From Arthrobacter_H sp030452125 (GTDB taxonomy: Bacteria; Actinomycetota; Actinomycetes; Actinomycetales; Micrococcaceae): a DNA stretch of 64,000 nt. Below are positions 50,584-59,730 of this stretch, in pieces. The position numbers and the translations under genes were made by a program. The notes beneath the pieces were generated by a model, which worked only from the letters and a program-made list of their open reading frames with translations, was not told where the DNA came from and did no database searches. Location of the stretch: NCBI GenBank assembly GCA_052379645.1, contig JBQSYU010000001.1, one strand, 5' to 3'. Numbering within the stretch: the stretch's first letter is position 1; every line of letters begins with the position of its first letter.

Positions 50584-52722
50584 GTGGATACTGAGAACAC
50601 CACCCCCGAGGACGAGAATTCCACAGCACCACAGGAGCCGATAGCGGCCCAGGAACCCGGTCCGGCCGTAGAACCGGAATCAGTAGTGGAGCAGGAACCA
50701 CACGAGAATTCCCACCGGGTCGAACACGCTTACGGAGCCAGCGACATCACGGTCCTGGAAGGCCTGGAGGCCGTTCGTAAACGGCCCGGCATGTACATCG
50801 GCTCGACGGGGCCGCGCGGCTTGCATCACCTGGTCTATGAGGTGGTCGACAACTCCGTCGACGAAGCTCTGGCTGGATACTGCGACACCATCAAGGTGGC
50901 CCTGCAGGAGGACGGCGGTGTCCGGGTCGAAGACAACGGACGTGGCATCCCCGTGGACATGCACCCGACCGAAGGACGGCCGACCGTCGAGGTCGTCATG
51001 ACCATTCTGCACGCCGGTGGCAAGTTCGGTGGAGGCGGCTATGCCGTTTCCGGCGGTCTGCACGGGGTGGGTGTCTCGGTCGTCAATGCCCTTTCCAGCC
51101 GCGTCGACGCCGAGATTCATCGGCAGGGCAACGTCTACCGGATGTCATTCGCTGATGGCGGGAAGCCCCAGGGCGAACTGGTCAAGGGCGAGGAAACCGA
51201 AAAGACCGGAACGACGATCACGTTCTATCCGGATGCGGGGATCTTCGATACCACCGAGTTCGACTTCGAGACCATCCGCATACGTTTCCAGCAGATGGCC
51301 TTCTTGAATAAGGGTCTGCGTATTTCCCTGACCGATGAGCGCACGCTCGATGATTCGGCCGATGAGATCGCCGAGGACGACACTGAGGAACGGGCCCACG
51401 AGGCCGAGGAACCCAAGCACCGGTTCGTCGACTACTGCTACCAAAACGGGTTGCTCGACTATGTGGAGTACCTCAACACGTCGAAGAAGGCCGACCTCGT
51501 CCACCCTGACGTCATCGCCTTCGAAAGCGAAGACACGGAACGGATGATTTCCGTTGAGGTCGCGATGCAGTGGACGACCGCCTATTCGGAATCCGTCCAT
51601 ACCTACGCCAACACGATCAACACCCATGAGGGCGGAACGCACGAAGAGGGCTTCCGGGCGGCGATGACCTCGCTGATCAACCGCTACGCCAAGGAAAAAG
51701 GCATCCTCAAGGACAAGGATGACAACCTCACCGGTGACGACATCCGGGAAGGCCTCACGGCGGTGATCTCCATCAAGCTGGGAGAACCGCAGTTCGAGGG
51801 CCAGACCAAGACCAAGCTGGGCAACTCCATGGCCAAGGGGTTCGTCCAGGGTGTGGTCAACGACGAACTTGGAGACTGGCTCGAGCGCAACCCCTCGACG
51901 GCCAAGGACATCATCAGGAAGTCCCTTTTTGCCGCCCAGGCCCGTATGGCGGCTCGGAAGGCCCGGGACAATGCCCGTCGCAAATCCCCGCTGGAGTCAT
52001 TCGGGATGCCGGGCAAGCTCTCGGATTGCTCCTCGAAGAACCCCTCCGAGTGCGAGGTCTACATCGTGGAGGGTGATTCCGCCGGTGGTTCGGCCAAACG
52101 CGGTCGTGATCCCCGGACCCAGGCCATCCTGCCGTTGCGCGGGAAGATCCTGAACGTGGAGCGTGCACGCCTGGACCGGGCCTTGGGAAATGCCGAGGTC
52201 CAATCGATGATCACGGCCTTCGGAACGGGCATCGGCGAGGAATTCGATATGGCCAAGCTCCGGTACCACAAGATCGTGTTGATGGCCGATGCCGATGTGG
52301 ACGGCCAGCACATCACCACGCTGCTGCTGACCCTGGTCTTCCGGTACATGCGTCCGCTGATCGAAAATGGCTACGTGTACTTGGCGCAGCCACCGCTGTA
52401 CCGGATCAAGTGGTCCAACTCGGCTCATGAATACGTCTTCTCGGATGCCGAGCGGGATGCCTCCCTGACCGCTGGTGCGGCGGCCAATAAGCGCCTCCCC
52501 AAGGACAACGCCATCCAACGCTATAAGGGCCTGGGCGAAATGGACTACTCCGAGCTCTGGGACACCACCATGGACCCGGACCACCGGACCCTGCGTCAGA
52601 TCACCATGGAAGACGCCGCCGCAGCGGATCAGATCTTCGCGGTGCTCATGGGCGAGGACGTTGAATCCCGCCGTAACTTCATCCAGCAGAACGCCAAGGA
52701 CGTGCGCTTCCTCGATATCTGA
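50584..52722 (+). CDS. gyrB: DNA gyrase subunit B
   Basis: 712 aa from GTG at 50584, with AAGGAG upstream; the open frame begins at an ATG at 50527 that is less likely. After an acidic N-terminal tail of about 45 residues comes the ATPase domain (EAVRKRPGMYIGST, VEDNGRGIPVDMH, GGLHGVGVSVVNAL). The transducer has QTKTKLGNS, and the Toprim domain has VEGDSAGGSAKRGRD and the metal site MADADVDGQHI. A small acidic loop is inserted near residues 260-285. It forms the A2B2 gyrase with GyrA. Confidence 0.98.
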   Translation: MDTENTTPEDENSTAPQEPIAAQEPGPAVEPESVVEQEPHENSHRVEHAYGASDITVLEGLEAVRKRPGMYIGSTGPRGLHHLVYEVVDNSVDEALAGYCDTIKVALQEDGGVRVEDNGRGIPVDMHPTEGRPTVEVVMTILHAGGKFGGGGYAVSGGLHGVGVSVVNALSSRVDAEIHRQGNVYRMSFADGGKPQGELVKGEETEKTGTTITFYPDAGIFDTTEFDFETIRIRFQQMAFLNKGLRISLTDERTLDDSADEIAEDDTEERAHEAEEPKHRFVDYCYQNGLLDYVEYLNTSKKADLVHPDVIAFESEDTERMISVEVAMQWTTAYSESVHTYANTINTHEGGTHEEGFRAAMTSLINRYAKEKGILKDKDDNLTGDDIREGLTAVISIKLGEPQFEGQTKTKLGNSMAKGFVQGVVNDELGDWLERNPSTAKDIIRKSLFAAQARMAARKARDNARRKSPLESFGMPGKLSDCSSKNPSECEVYIVEGDSAGGSAKRGRDPRTQAILPLRGKILNVERARLDRALGNAEVQSMITAFGTGIGEEFDMAKLRYHKIVLMADADVDGQHITTLLLTLVFRYMRPLIENGYVYLAQPPLYRIKWSNSAHEYVFSDAERDASLTAGAAANKRLPKDNAIQRYKGLGEMDYSELWDTTMDPDHRTLRQITMEDAAAADQIFAVLMGEDVESRRNFIQQNAKDVRFLDI

Positions 52723-52771
52723 GGAAACCGTCCCCACGTTCCGACGCAGCTTTGAATAGAGGAAGAAACCG

Positions 52772-55462
52772 ATGAGCGACGAGACGCCAGAAAACCCCCA
52801 CGACCCGGAGCACGAGGACGTCGTGCAGCCGGACCAGCCCCTGGCCGCGGCCACCATCGACAGGGTCGAACCCATCGACCTGCAGACCGAGATGCAACGG
52901 TCGTATCTCGACTACGCGATGGCCGTGATCGTCGGCCGTGCCCTGCCCGACGTCAGGGATGGGCTCAAGCCGGTCCACCGCCGCGTCCTGTACGCGATGT
53001 TCGACGGCGGCTACCGCCCGGAACGGTCCTACAACAAGTGCGCGCGTGTGGTCGGCGAGGTCATGGGTCAGTACCATCCCCACGGTGACACCGCGATCTA
53101 CGATGCCCTGGTCCGGCTTATCCAGGACTGGACCTTGCGCTACCCGTTGGCCCTGGGACAGGGGAACTTCGGCTCCCCGGGCAATGATGGTGCCGCGGCC
53201 CCGAGGTACACGGAAACCAAGATGGCTCCCCTGGCCATGGAGATGGTTCGCGAAATCGACGAGGAGACCGTCGACTTCCAGGACAACTACGACGGGAAGA
53301 ACCAGGAGCCGACGATTCTGCCGGCACGGTTCCCGAACCTGTTGGTCAACGGCTCCTCCGGCATTGCCGTCGGAATGGCCACCAACATCCCTCCGCATAA
53401 CCTGCGTGAAGTGGCCGCCGGTGCGCAGTGGTACCTGCAGAATCCGGAGGCGACGAAGGAAGAGCTGCTTGAAGCCTTGATGCAACACATCAAGGGACCG
53501 GACTTCCCCACCGGGGCACTCATCCTGGGCCGCCGCGGTATCGAGGATGCCTATAGGACCGGACGTGGCTCGGTGACCATGCGTGCCGTGGTCAATGTCG
53601 AGGAGCTGCAGGGGCGGACCTGCCTGGTCATCACCGAATTGCCGTACCAGGCCAACCCGGACAACCTTTCCATCAAGATCGCCGAGCTCGTCAGGGACGG
53701 CAAGATGGGTGGCATCGCAGATCTCCGTGACGAGACGTCCGGCAGGACCGGCCAGCGTCTGGTGATCGTCCTCAAACGTGATGCCGTCGCCAAGGTGGTG
53801 TTGAACAACCTCTATAAGCACACGGAGCTGCAGGGGAACTTCTCGGCAAACATGCTGGCCATCGTGGACGGCGTACCGCGTACCTTGTCCTTGGATGCCT
53901 TCATCCGTCACTGGGTCAACCACCAGATCGATGTCATCGTCCGGCGAACACAGTTCCGGCTGCGCAAGGCCGAAGAGCAGGCCCATATTTTGCGGGGACT
54001 TCTCAAGGCGCTGGACGCCTTGGACGAGGTCATTGCCCTCATCCGCCGGTCTCCGACCGTCGAGGACGCGCGTAACGGCCTGAAGGACCTGCTCGATATC
54101 GACGACCTCCAAGCCCAGGCCATTCTGGACATGCAGCTGCGTCGACTAGCAGCCCTGGAGCGCCAGAAGATCCAGGACCAGCACGCGAAGCTGGAGGCCG
54201 AGATCACCGAATACAAGATCATTCTGGCCGATCCGGTGCGTCAGCGCGAGATCATTTCCGAGGAGCTCGACGGAATCGTCCAGCGCCACGGGGATGACCG
54301 TCGTACGCAGATCGTCGCCGGCTATGACGGTGACATGTCGATGGAAGACCTCATCCCCGAAGAGGAAATGGTGGTCACCATCACCCGCGGCGGCTACATC
54401 AAGCGGACCCGAAGCGACAACTACCGCTCGCAAAACCGTGGTGGCAAGGGGATCCGGGGCGCCCAGTTGCGTGGGGACGACGTGGTCGAGCACTTCTTCG
54501 TCACCACCACGCACAACTGGCTGCTTTTCTTCACCAACCACGGGCGCGTGTACCGGGCGAAGTGCTACGAGCTGGCCGAGGGCGGTCGCGATGCCAAGGG
54601 CCAGCACGTGGCGAACGTGATGGCTTTCCAACCGGATGAGCATATTGCCCAGGTCCTGGACCTGCGCGATTACGAGCAGTCGCCCTATCTGGTGTTGGCA
54701 ACCCGCCGGGGACTGGTGAAGAAGAGTCGACTGACCGACTACGACACGAACCGTTCCGCCGGGGTGATCGCCGTGAACCTGCGGGAAGGCGACGAGCTGG
54801 TGTCGGCGCAGCTGATCTCGGAAACCGATGATCTGATGCTCGTTTCACGCCACGGACAGTCCGTGCGGTTCACAGCCACCGACGAAGCGTTGCGTCCGAT
54901 GGGCAGGAACACGTCGGGAGTCACCGGCATGAAGTTCCGTGATGACGACGTCTTGCTGACCGCGGGCGTCGTGGGAGAAGACTCCTATGTCTTCACCGTC
55001 ACGGAGGGAGGCTACGCCAAGCGGACCTCTGTGCAGGAATACCGTGTGCAGACGCGGGGCGGCATCGGCATCAAGGTGGCTAAGTTGGCCGACGAACGCG
55101 GAGTCCTGGCCGGGGCCCTCATCGTCGAGGAAACCGACGAAGTGCTCGTGGTCATGCAGCGCGGGAAGGTCGTCAGGTCCAAGGTCACGCAGGTGCCGGC
55201 CAAGGGACGCGACACCATGGGGGTCATCTTCGCGAAGCCGGATAAGAAGGACCGGATCATCGCAGTGGCCAAGAATGCTGAGCGTGGGCTGGGAGTCGAT
55301 GAGGACGAGGATGAAGTACCGTTGGATCCTGAAGATTCTCAGCAGAGGGCACCGGTAGTGGACGGGGCACCGGCCGATGGTGAAACCGGCTCCGTTGCCG
55401 CGGAGTCCGTGGAAGCCACCCAGGCTGCTGATGAGACCGAAATCGACGGAGGTAATGCGTGA
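52772..55462 (+). CDS. gyrA: DNA gyrase subunit A
   Basis: 896 aa. The breakage-reunion domain has the resistance-determining region HPHGDTAIYDALVRL (Thr at the classical Ser83 position, Asp87 conserved) and the active Tyr in AAPRYTETKMAPL. The C-terminal wrapping domain includes the GyrA box SQNRGGKGIRG. An acidic tail of about 50 residues ends the protein. The next gene starts inside its stop (GTGA). Confidence 0.98.
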   Translation: MSDETPENPHDPEHEDVVQPDQPLAAATIDRVEPIDLQTEMQRSYLDYAMAVIVGRALPDVRDGLKPVHRRVLYAMFDGGYRPERSYNKCARVVGEVMGQYHPHGDTAIYDALVRLIQDWTLRYPLALGQGNFGSPGNDGAAAPRYTETKMAPLAMEMVREIDEETVDFQDNYDGKNQEPTILPARFPNLLVNGSSGIAVGMATNIPPHNLREVAAGAQWYLQNPEATKEELLEALMQHIKGPDFPTGALILGRRGIEDAYRTGRGSVTMRAVVNVEELQGRTCLVITELPYQANPDNLSIKIAELVRDGKMGGIADLRDETSGRTGQRLVIVLKRDAVAKVVLNNLYKHTELQGNFSANMLAIVDGVPRTLSLDAFIRHWVNHQIDVIVRRTQFRLRKAEEQAHILRGLLKALDALDEVIALIRRSPTVEDARNGLKDLLDIDDLQAQAILDMQLRRLAALERQKIQDQHAKLEAEITEYKIILADPVRQREIISEELDGIVQRHGDDRRTQIVAGYDGDMSMEDLIPEEEMVVTITRGGYIKRTRSDNYRSQNRGGKGIRGAQLRGDDVVEHFFVTTTHNWLLFFTNHGRVYRAKCYELAEGGRDAKGQHVANVMAFQPDEHIAQVLDLRDYEQSPYLVLATRRGLVKKSRLTDYDTNRSAGVIAVNLREGDELVSAQLISETDDLMLVSRHGQSVRFTATDEALRPMGRNTSGVTGMKFRDDDVLLTAGVVGEDSYVFTVTEGGYAKRTSVQEYRVQTRGGIGIKVAKLADERGVLAGALIVEETDEVLVVMQRGKVVRSKVTQVPAKGRDTMGVIFAKPDKKDRIIAVAKNAERGLGVDEDEDEVPLDPEDSQQRAPVVDGAPADGETGSVAAESVEATQAADETEIDGGNA

Positions 55463-56010
55463 GCACCCCGAACAACCCGCGCCCAGCGGCGCCGCGGCAA
55501 AAGCCCGGCGGACAGCAGGGACGCCCGACCGCTCCCACGCAACGACCTGCCTCCGGTGGCCAGCGTCCTTCGGGCCAGTCAGCCGCAGGCAGGAGCCCCG
55601 CCCAGAAGAAGGGGACCCAGCAGCTCGTGCGGCCGGCGCCCAAAGCGAAGGTCCGTAAGGCCCGACTGCTCATCAGCAAGGTCGATCCCTGGTCGATCCT
55701 GAAGATGGCGTTCTTGTTGTCGGTGGCGTTGGGGATCGTCACCGTCGTGGCGGCCGTCGTACTGTGGACCGTCCTGGATCTGACCGGCATCTTTGATCGA
55801 GTGAACGATCTTCTCGGGGAGGTGATCGGTTCGGAGTCAGGATTCGACCTCAAGGAGCTAGTTTCCCTGGGCCAGGTTGCCTCCTTCGCGACCATCATCG
55901 CCGTTGTGAACGTGGTGCTGCTCACGGCCATGTCGATGCTCGCTGCCGTGCTTTATAACATTTCCTCCACCCTGGTCGGTGGAATCGGGGTCACCCTCAC
56001 CGACGACTGA
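55459..56010 (+). CDS. DUF3566 transmembrane protein
   Basis: 183 aa from GTG at 55459. A Pro/Gln/Arg-rich cytoplasmic N-terminus of about 70 residues is followed by two membrane helices (about residues 85-117 and 140-170) with RLLISKVDPWSILKMAFLLS before the first. This is the DUF3566 protein found after gyrA throughout actinobacteria; its function is not established. It is translationally coupled to gyrA. Confidence 0.88.
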   Translation: MSTPNNPRPAAPRQKPGGQQGRPTAPTQRPASGGQRPSGQSAAGRSPAQKKGTQQLVRPAPKAKVRKARLLISKVDPWSILKMAFLLSVALGIVTVVAAVVLWTVLDLTGIFDRVNDLLGEVIGSESGFDLKELVSLGQVASFATIIAVVNVVLLTAMSMLAAVLYNISSTLVGGIGVTLTDD

Positions 56011-56020
56011 TCGGGTACTG

Positions 56021-56071
56021 ATCGGCTTCCGCGGCGTCGTGTCCACCACGCCGCGGAAGCCGATTTGTTTT
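56021..56071 (+). terminator. Intrinsic terminator of the gyrB-gyrA-DUF3566 operon
   Basis: A perfect 17 bp stem (56021-56037 with 56048-56064, core CGGCTTCCGCGGCGT) closes a 10-nt loop and is followed by TTGTTTT. It lies 10 bp past the stop. Confidence 0.9.
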
Positions 56072-56094
56072 CCCGGCGACCGGTCCGGTAAAGT
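56065..56094 (+). promoter_or_regulatory. Possible promoter of the tRNA-Ile transcript
   Basis: TTGTTT (56065-56070), an 18 bp spacer and TAAAGT (56089-56094), 27 bp before the tRNA. The -35 shares bases with the U-tract of the terminator. Confidence 0.4.
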
Positions 56095-56120
56095 CATATC
56101 TCGTCCTGAAGGGACAATGA

Positions 56121-56194
56121 GGGCGTATAGCTCAGGCGGTTAGAGCGCTTCGCTGATAACGAAGAGGTCCCAGGTTCAAGTCCTGGTACGCCCA
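56121..56194 (+). tRNA. tRNA-Ile (GAT)
   Basis: 74 nt. The acceptor GGGCGTA pairs with TACGCCC, the discriminator is A, the anticodon GAT is at 56155-56157 and the T-loop GTTCAAG is intact. The CCA end is not encoded in full. Confidence 0.97.
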
Positions 56195-56231
56195 CGGAAT
56201 CCCTCCATCTTCCAGGAACTGTGGAGAATGC

Positions 56232-56348
56232 ATGCGGAAATTATTGGTCGCAGTCGTGGCCGCCGCCTCCGTGGTCGTCTACCGTAGATGGAAGGCCTCC
56301 GAATCGGAGAAATCCGTGTGGAAGGCATCGACGGATCAACTCGATTGA
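56232..56348 (+). CDS. DLW-39 family small protein
   Basis: 38 aa from ATG at 56232 (GGAG five bases upstream) to TGA at 56346-56348. A hydrophobic start (MRKLLVAVVAAASVVVY) is followed by a polar end (YRRWKASESEKSVW and a TDQLD tail). This matches the actinobacterial DLW-39 proteins, which are typically encoded beside the tRNA-Ile/tRNA-Ala pair downstream of gyrA. The terminal DLW is here replaced by QLD. Function unknown; probably membrane-attached. Confidence 0.75.
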   Translation: MRKLLVAVVAAASVVVYRRWKASESEKSVWKASTDQLD

Positions 56349-56354
56349 TTCCCG

Positions 56355-58076
56355 TCACGGGGGTATGGCGCAATTGGTAGCGCACCTGCTTTGCAAGCAG
56401 GGGGTTAGGGGTTCGAGTCCCCTTACCTCCACCCAAAGTGTCTTACGGGAACACGCGACATCGAAAGATGTTGTGTGTTCCCGTTTCGCTTCCTTGCCTT
56501 CGTCGCCGCCCTGGTGCGCTTCGCGGAAGATCGTCGCGAAAGGTTCGGCCAGCGTGGGACGGAGCTGTTCGTCGTCGGTGATGTCGAGGCGCGTGTAGAA
56601 CGCTTGGTTCGCGAGTCGCCTGTCAGCGTCTCCGGAGCGCGTGTAGGCACGGTGCGCGTCGGTGAGCAGCCGTAGCGAGTCGTGGAGGAAGGCGCGCCCG
56701 CCGGTGTGGTGCTCGCTGTGTTCAGCGAGTCGGCGGTTCACATCGGCGAGGCCCGCGCGGATGCGGTCTTGGTGCCTTTTCAACGTGTCGAGGTCGATGG
56801 CGTCGGCGAAGTGCGCGGCGAGGAGCTTGTCGGACTCGGATTCCAACCTGGCTCGGTTCGCCGTCAGATCGGCAAGTTTCTGGTCTTGGCTGGTGTTGCG
56901 CTTGTCGAATGCCGCATCAACGTCGGCCGCGATTCGTTGGTAGGTGGTGTCACTAATCGTGATGCTCGCGTAGGAGTCCGCGACGAGACGTTCCGCGACC
57001 GCGACGGGAACCGCGCGTCTGGTACAGGTCGTCTTCTTCGCAGCGCGGCCGGAGCAGATGAAGTAGGCGTAGGTGACACCGCGTGGGTTGGTGGCGAAGT
57101 CGAGCAGCATCCGCGACCCACAGGTGCCGCAGTGCAGCAGGCCCTTGAGGTGGTGGGCGTGCTGGACGTGCCGGGTCATCTTCGCCGTCCGCGCCCGGAG
57201 CAGCGACTGCACCTTGTCGAACAGCGCAGGCTCCACGATGGGATCATGCGCGCCCGGATGCAGCGCACCTTTGTAGCGGATCACTCCCGCGTAGTACGGG
57301 TTCGTCAGGAGCTTGTAGAGCGTGTTCTTCCCCAACGGCTTCGACGGACGCTTCGGCGTCGGCACCGTGAGTAGCCCCCGTGCGGTGAGGTCGCGGAGGA
57401 GGCCGGTGACGGAGGTCTCGCCTTCGGCGTAGTGCTCGAACGCCCAGGTGATGAGCGGTGCTCGTTCGGGATCGACCTCGACCGTGCGAACCTCCCGCCC
57501 GTTGTCGTCCGTCTTGCGGACGTTCAAATAGCCGATGGGGGCGCGCATCGGGGTGCCGCCCTGGGCGACCTTCTGGGTGAGGCCCTTGGTGACTTCGGTG
57601 GCGAGGTTGCGGCTGTAGAACTCCGCAATACTCGACATGATGCCGTGCACGAGCATCCCCGACGGCGTCTGATCGATGCTCTCGGTCGCCGACACCAGGG
57701 TGACGCCTGCGCCTATGAGTGCTTCGTGGATTTTCACATCGTCCGAACGGTTGCGGGCGAGCCGGTCGAGCTTGTGGACGATGCAGAACGTGATCCGGGT
57801 GGCGGCGATGAACGCCAACATCTCCTGCAACCCATCCCGATCCGCAGACCTCGCAGACTCCCCGGCATCCACGAACTCCCGCACAACCCGCGCGCCCAGT
57901 TCGTTGGCCTTCCTCGCGTTGGCCTCTCGCTGCGCGGGGATCGAGAACCCCTCCTCGGTTCCGCCCCGCTCAGCCTGCTCACGGGTCGAGACGCGGAGAT
58001 AGGACACAGCCAGCAGCACCGGCCGATCGTCCGCTTGCGCGTTGGTCGGGATGACTGTGGGAGCGGTGGTGGTCAT
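56355..58076 (-). CDS. Large serine recombinase (site-specific integrase)
   Basis: 573 aa. The resolvase domain has the catalytic Ser at about residue 30 (SYLRVSTREQAERGG), followed by HKLDRLARNRSD. The recombinase domain (RAPIGYLNVRKTDD, then NPYYAGVIRYKG), a zinc ribbon (LLHCGTCGSRM with later cysteines) and a coiled-coil (about 390-450) follow. The last 25 or so residues (RGLEPLTPCLQSRC and onward) are encoded antisense to tRNA-Ala, so the C-terminus depends on the integration site. It inserts and, with a directionality factor, excises the element. Confidence 0.92.
   Translation of the reverse strand: MTTTAPTVIPTNAQADDRPVLLAVSYLRVSTREQAERGGTEEGFSIPAQREANARKANELGARVVREFVDAGESARSADRDGLQEMLAFIAATRITFCIVHKLDRLARNRSDDVKIHEALIGAGVTLVSATESIDQTPSGMLVHGIMSSIAEFYSRNLATEVTKGLTQKVAQGGTPMRAPIGYLNVRKTDDNGREVRTVEVDPERAPLITWAFEHYAEGETSVTGLLRDLTARGLLTVPTPKRPSKPLGKNTLYKLLTNPYYAGVIRYKGALHPGAHDPIVEPALFDKVQSLLRARTAKMTRHVQHAHHLKGLLHCGTCGSRMLLDFATNPRGVTYAYFICSGRAAKKTTCTRRAVPVAVAERLVADSYASITISDTTYQRIAADVDAAFDKRNTSQDQKLADLTANRARLESESDKLLAAHFADAIDLDTLKRHQDRIRAGLADVNRRLAEHSEHHTGGRAFLHDSLRLLTDAHRAYTRSGDADRRLANQAFYTRLDITDDEQLRPTLAEPFATIFREAHQGGDEGKEAKREHTTSFDVACSRKTLWVEVRGLEPLTPCLQSRCATNCAIPP
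56359..56431 (+). tRNA. tRNA-Ala (TGC), integration target
   Basis: 73 nt. The acceptor GGGGGTA pairs with TACCTCC (one G-U), the anticodon TGC is at 56392-56394, the T-loop GTTCGAG is intact and the discriminator is A. The recombinase frame on the opposite strand reads through the whole gene. The gene itself is complete, so integration restored or spared it. Confidence 0.96.
56445..56484 (+). terminator. Hairpin after tRNA-Ala, inside the recombinase frame
   Basis: An 18 bp stem (56445-56462 with 56467-56484, two G-U pairs) has a GAAA loop and is followed by TT. On the plus strand it would end the tRNA transcript. On the minus strand it is coding sequence near the recombinase C-terminus. 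Confidence 0.7.
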
Positions 58077-58438
58077 GCGGTGCTCTTTCGTCGGTGCAAC
58101 AGCTCGGGTTCTTCATGCTCTTCTACTCTGCCGCGCGCATCTGACATCAGGCTCAGATTCGCAGGCATCGGGAGGTCGTAAGGGTCAGGTTCCCCGGCCC
58201 GGTAAGCCTCCCAACGCGCCTGGGTGATGTTCAGCACCCACTCCACGAGCTTCCCCATGTCGGGTTCGGCACGGCGGATCGTGCGGAGACGGAGCTGCCC
58301 CGGATCGCTCCCCGCCCCTGCCCCGAGCGCAGCCCGGCTTTGCGCCGCGTGTGGTGGGCGCTCACGGGTCGGGGCTGGGGTCAGGCCACTCACCACCAAT
58401 CTCATACAAAAGCAGATACGCCAGAACCAAGGTAGCAC
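58073..58438 (-). CDS. Hypothetical protein upstream of the recombinase
   Basis: Up to 121 aa, with an uncertain start. Candidates are GTG at 58438 (right after GAGGAG), ATG at 58405 and ATG at 58258. The last 60 residues (MGKLVEWVLNITQARWEAY, then DPYDLPMPANLSLMSDARG) look most protein-like. Its stop overlaps the recombinase start (ATGA), so it is co-translated with it. No family is recognised; a recombination accessory role is possible but not shown. Confidence 0.5.
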   Translation of the reverse strand: MLPWFWRICFCMRLVVSGLTPAPTRERPPHAAQSRAALGAGAGSDPGQLRLRTIRRAEPDMGKLVEWVLNITQARWEAYRAGEPDPYDLPMPANLSLMSDARGRVEEHEEPELLHRRKSTA

Positions 58439-58461
58439 ACTCCTCGCGTAACGGCCATTGT

Positions 58462-58490
58462 TTGAGATGAAGTGGTGGTTCCACTACGAT
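58462..58490 (+). promoter_or_regulatory. Promoter with internal inverted repeat for a leaderless gene
   Basis: TTGAGA (58462-58467), a 17 bp spacer and TACGAT (58485-58490). The spacer holds the inverted repeat AGTGG (58471-58475) and CCACT (58481-58485), a likely operator. The ATG at 58498 is 7 bp past the -10, implying a leaderless mRNA. Confidence 0.55.
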
Positions 58491-58497
58491 CAGAGGC

Positions 58498-59193
58498 ATG
58501 AGTCAAGACGTGGAGGACATGCCGCTGCTGGTCCCCGAAGACCTGCCAGCAGGCTGGGTGATGCCTGATCCTCCCGTGATCGCCTCTTCTGCCGACTCGG
58601 TAGCCATCGATGCCGCGCTCAAGTACGACAAGCGGACATACCCCACGCCGGGGTCGGACGGGAACCTGAGCGGGTATAACGATGGTCGCGACGGTCGCTG
58701 GTTCCTCATCGAGCACACCCAGTCCCGTACCCGCGTGCTGCTACGCCTGCAACGCCAATACCTCATGCACCAAGAGCCAATGGGTGAAGTGCGGATCACG
58801 GGGATCGTCTACCTGCCCGAGCTGGCGGGCGACCCGGTGGCCAGCCCGATCCTTCGGAACTTGCCGACCTCCCGGATTGAGGCGGCGATCAACCGCCGCC
58901 AGTTCACCGTCACCGGAGCCACCCGCTTCGAGGGCGGCACACTCACCATGCCCTCGGGTCGCATTCTCCACTCCTCAGAGGTCATGCAGCCGTTGGGGAA
59001 CCCGAAGCGGATCGCGGACTTCTACGAAGTCGTCGCCCTCCAACACACCCGCCTCGTAGACGACGGGGAGACAAACCCGACCGCGAAGATGGCAGAAATC
59101 AGCCGCGTACCCCTCTCCACCGCACAAGGCTGGGTCGCCCGCGCCCGCTCGAAGGGGTTGCTCCCGCCTGGACGACGCGGACGCGCGGGATAG
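58498..59193 (+). CDS. Putative element-encoded DNA-binding regulator
   Basis: 231 aa. The first 180 residues have no recognised domain. The C-terminus (AKMAEISRVPLSTAQGWVAR, then ARSKGLLPPGRRGR) looks like a helix-turn-helix followed by a basic tip, as in regulators of actinobacterial mobile elements. It is divergent from the recombinase operon. Its promoter spacer carries an inverted repeat, so it may repress itself and control integration genes. Confidence 0.6.
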   Translation: MSQDVEDMPLLVPEDLPAGWVMPDPPVIASSADSVAIDAALKYDKRTYPTPGSDGNLSGYNDGRDGRWFLIEHTQSRTRVLLRLQRQYLMHQEPMGEVRITGIVYLPELAGDPVASPILRNLPTSRIEAAINRRQFTVTGATRFEGGTLTMPSGRILHSSEVMQPLGNPKRIADFYEVVALQHTRLVDDGETNPTAKMAEISRVPLSTAQGWVARARSKGLLPPGRRGRAG

Positions 59194-59211
59194 TTGGACG
59201 AAACGCAGAGC

Positions 59212-59694
59212 ATGACCTTTGATTTCGTGAGAGAAGCGACGGCGGCAGACCGTGGGCTGCTCGCGCGGGCGACGCTCGACAACCTGAACTGGAACGGCCC
59301 GCGTTTCACCATGCGTGAGGTCGAGGACACCCCGCAGTTCCGCCACTACTACGACGAGTGGCCAAGAGATGAGGACTTCGGCCTCGTCTCTGAGGACGCC
59401 GACAGAATGGTCGTCGCAGTGGTCTGGCTACGTTACTTCACCGCCCAAGACCCCGGCTACGGATTCGTCGCGGACACCATCCCGGAGCTGAGCATCTGGG
59501 TCAGCGCCGCGCATCGAGGCCAAGGCATTGGTGGACTGCTCCTGCATCGAATCTCCGAGACAGCTCGATCCCGTGGCGTCGCGGCGATCAGCCTCTCCGT
59601 CGAGGACGGCAACCCCGCCGCGAGACTCTACGCCCGGCACGGCTTCCGACCTGCCCCGAACGGTGTGCCGGGCTGCCTGCTCATGGAACTCTGA
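59212..59694 (+). CDS. GNAT family N-acetyltransferase
   Basis: 160 aa from ATG at 59212; TTG at 59194, directly after the upstream stop, is an alternative. The acetyl-CoA motif is RGQGIGGLLLHRISE, with IWVSAAH before it and GNPAARLYARHGF after it. The substrate is unknown. It follows the regulator gene in the same direction and is probably cargo of the element. Confidence 0.85.
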   Translation: MTFDFVREATAADRGLLARATLDNLNWNGPRFTMREVEDTPQFRHYYDEWPRDEDFGLVSEDADRMVVAVVWLRYFTAQDPGYGFVADTIPELSIWVSAAHRGQGIGGLLLHRISETARSRGVAAISLSVEDGNPAARLYARHGFRPAPNGVPGCLLMEL

Positions 59695-59730
59695 CGCAAG
59701 CTTTTCGCCACCTACCGGCGGGCTTCGCAG

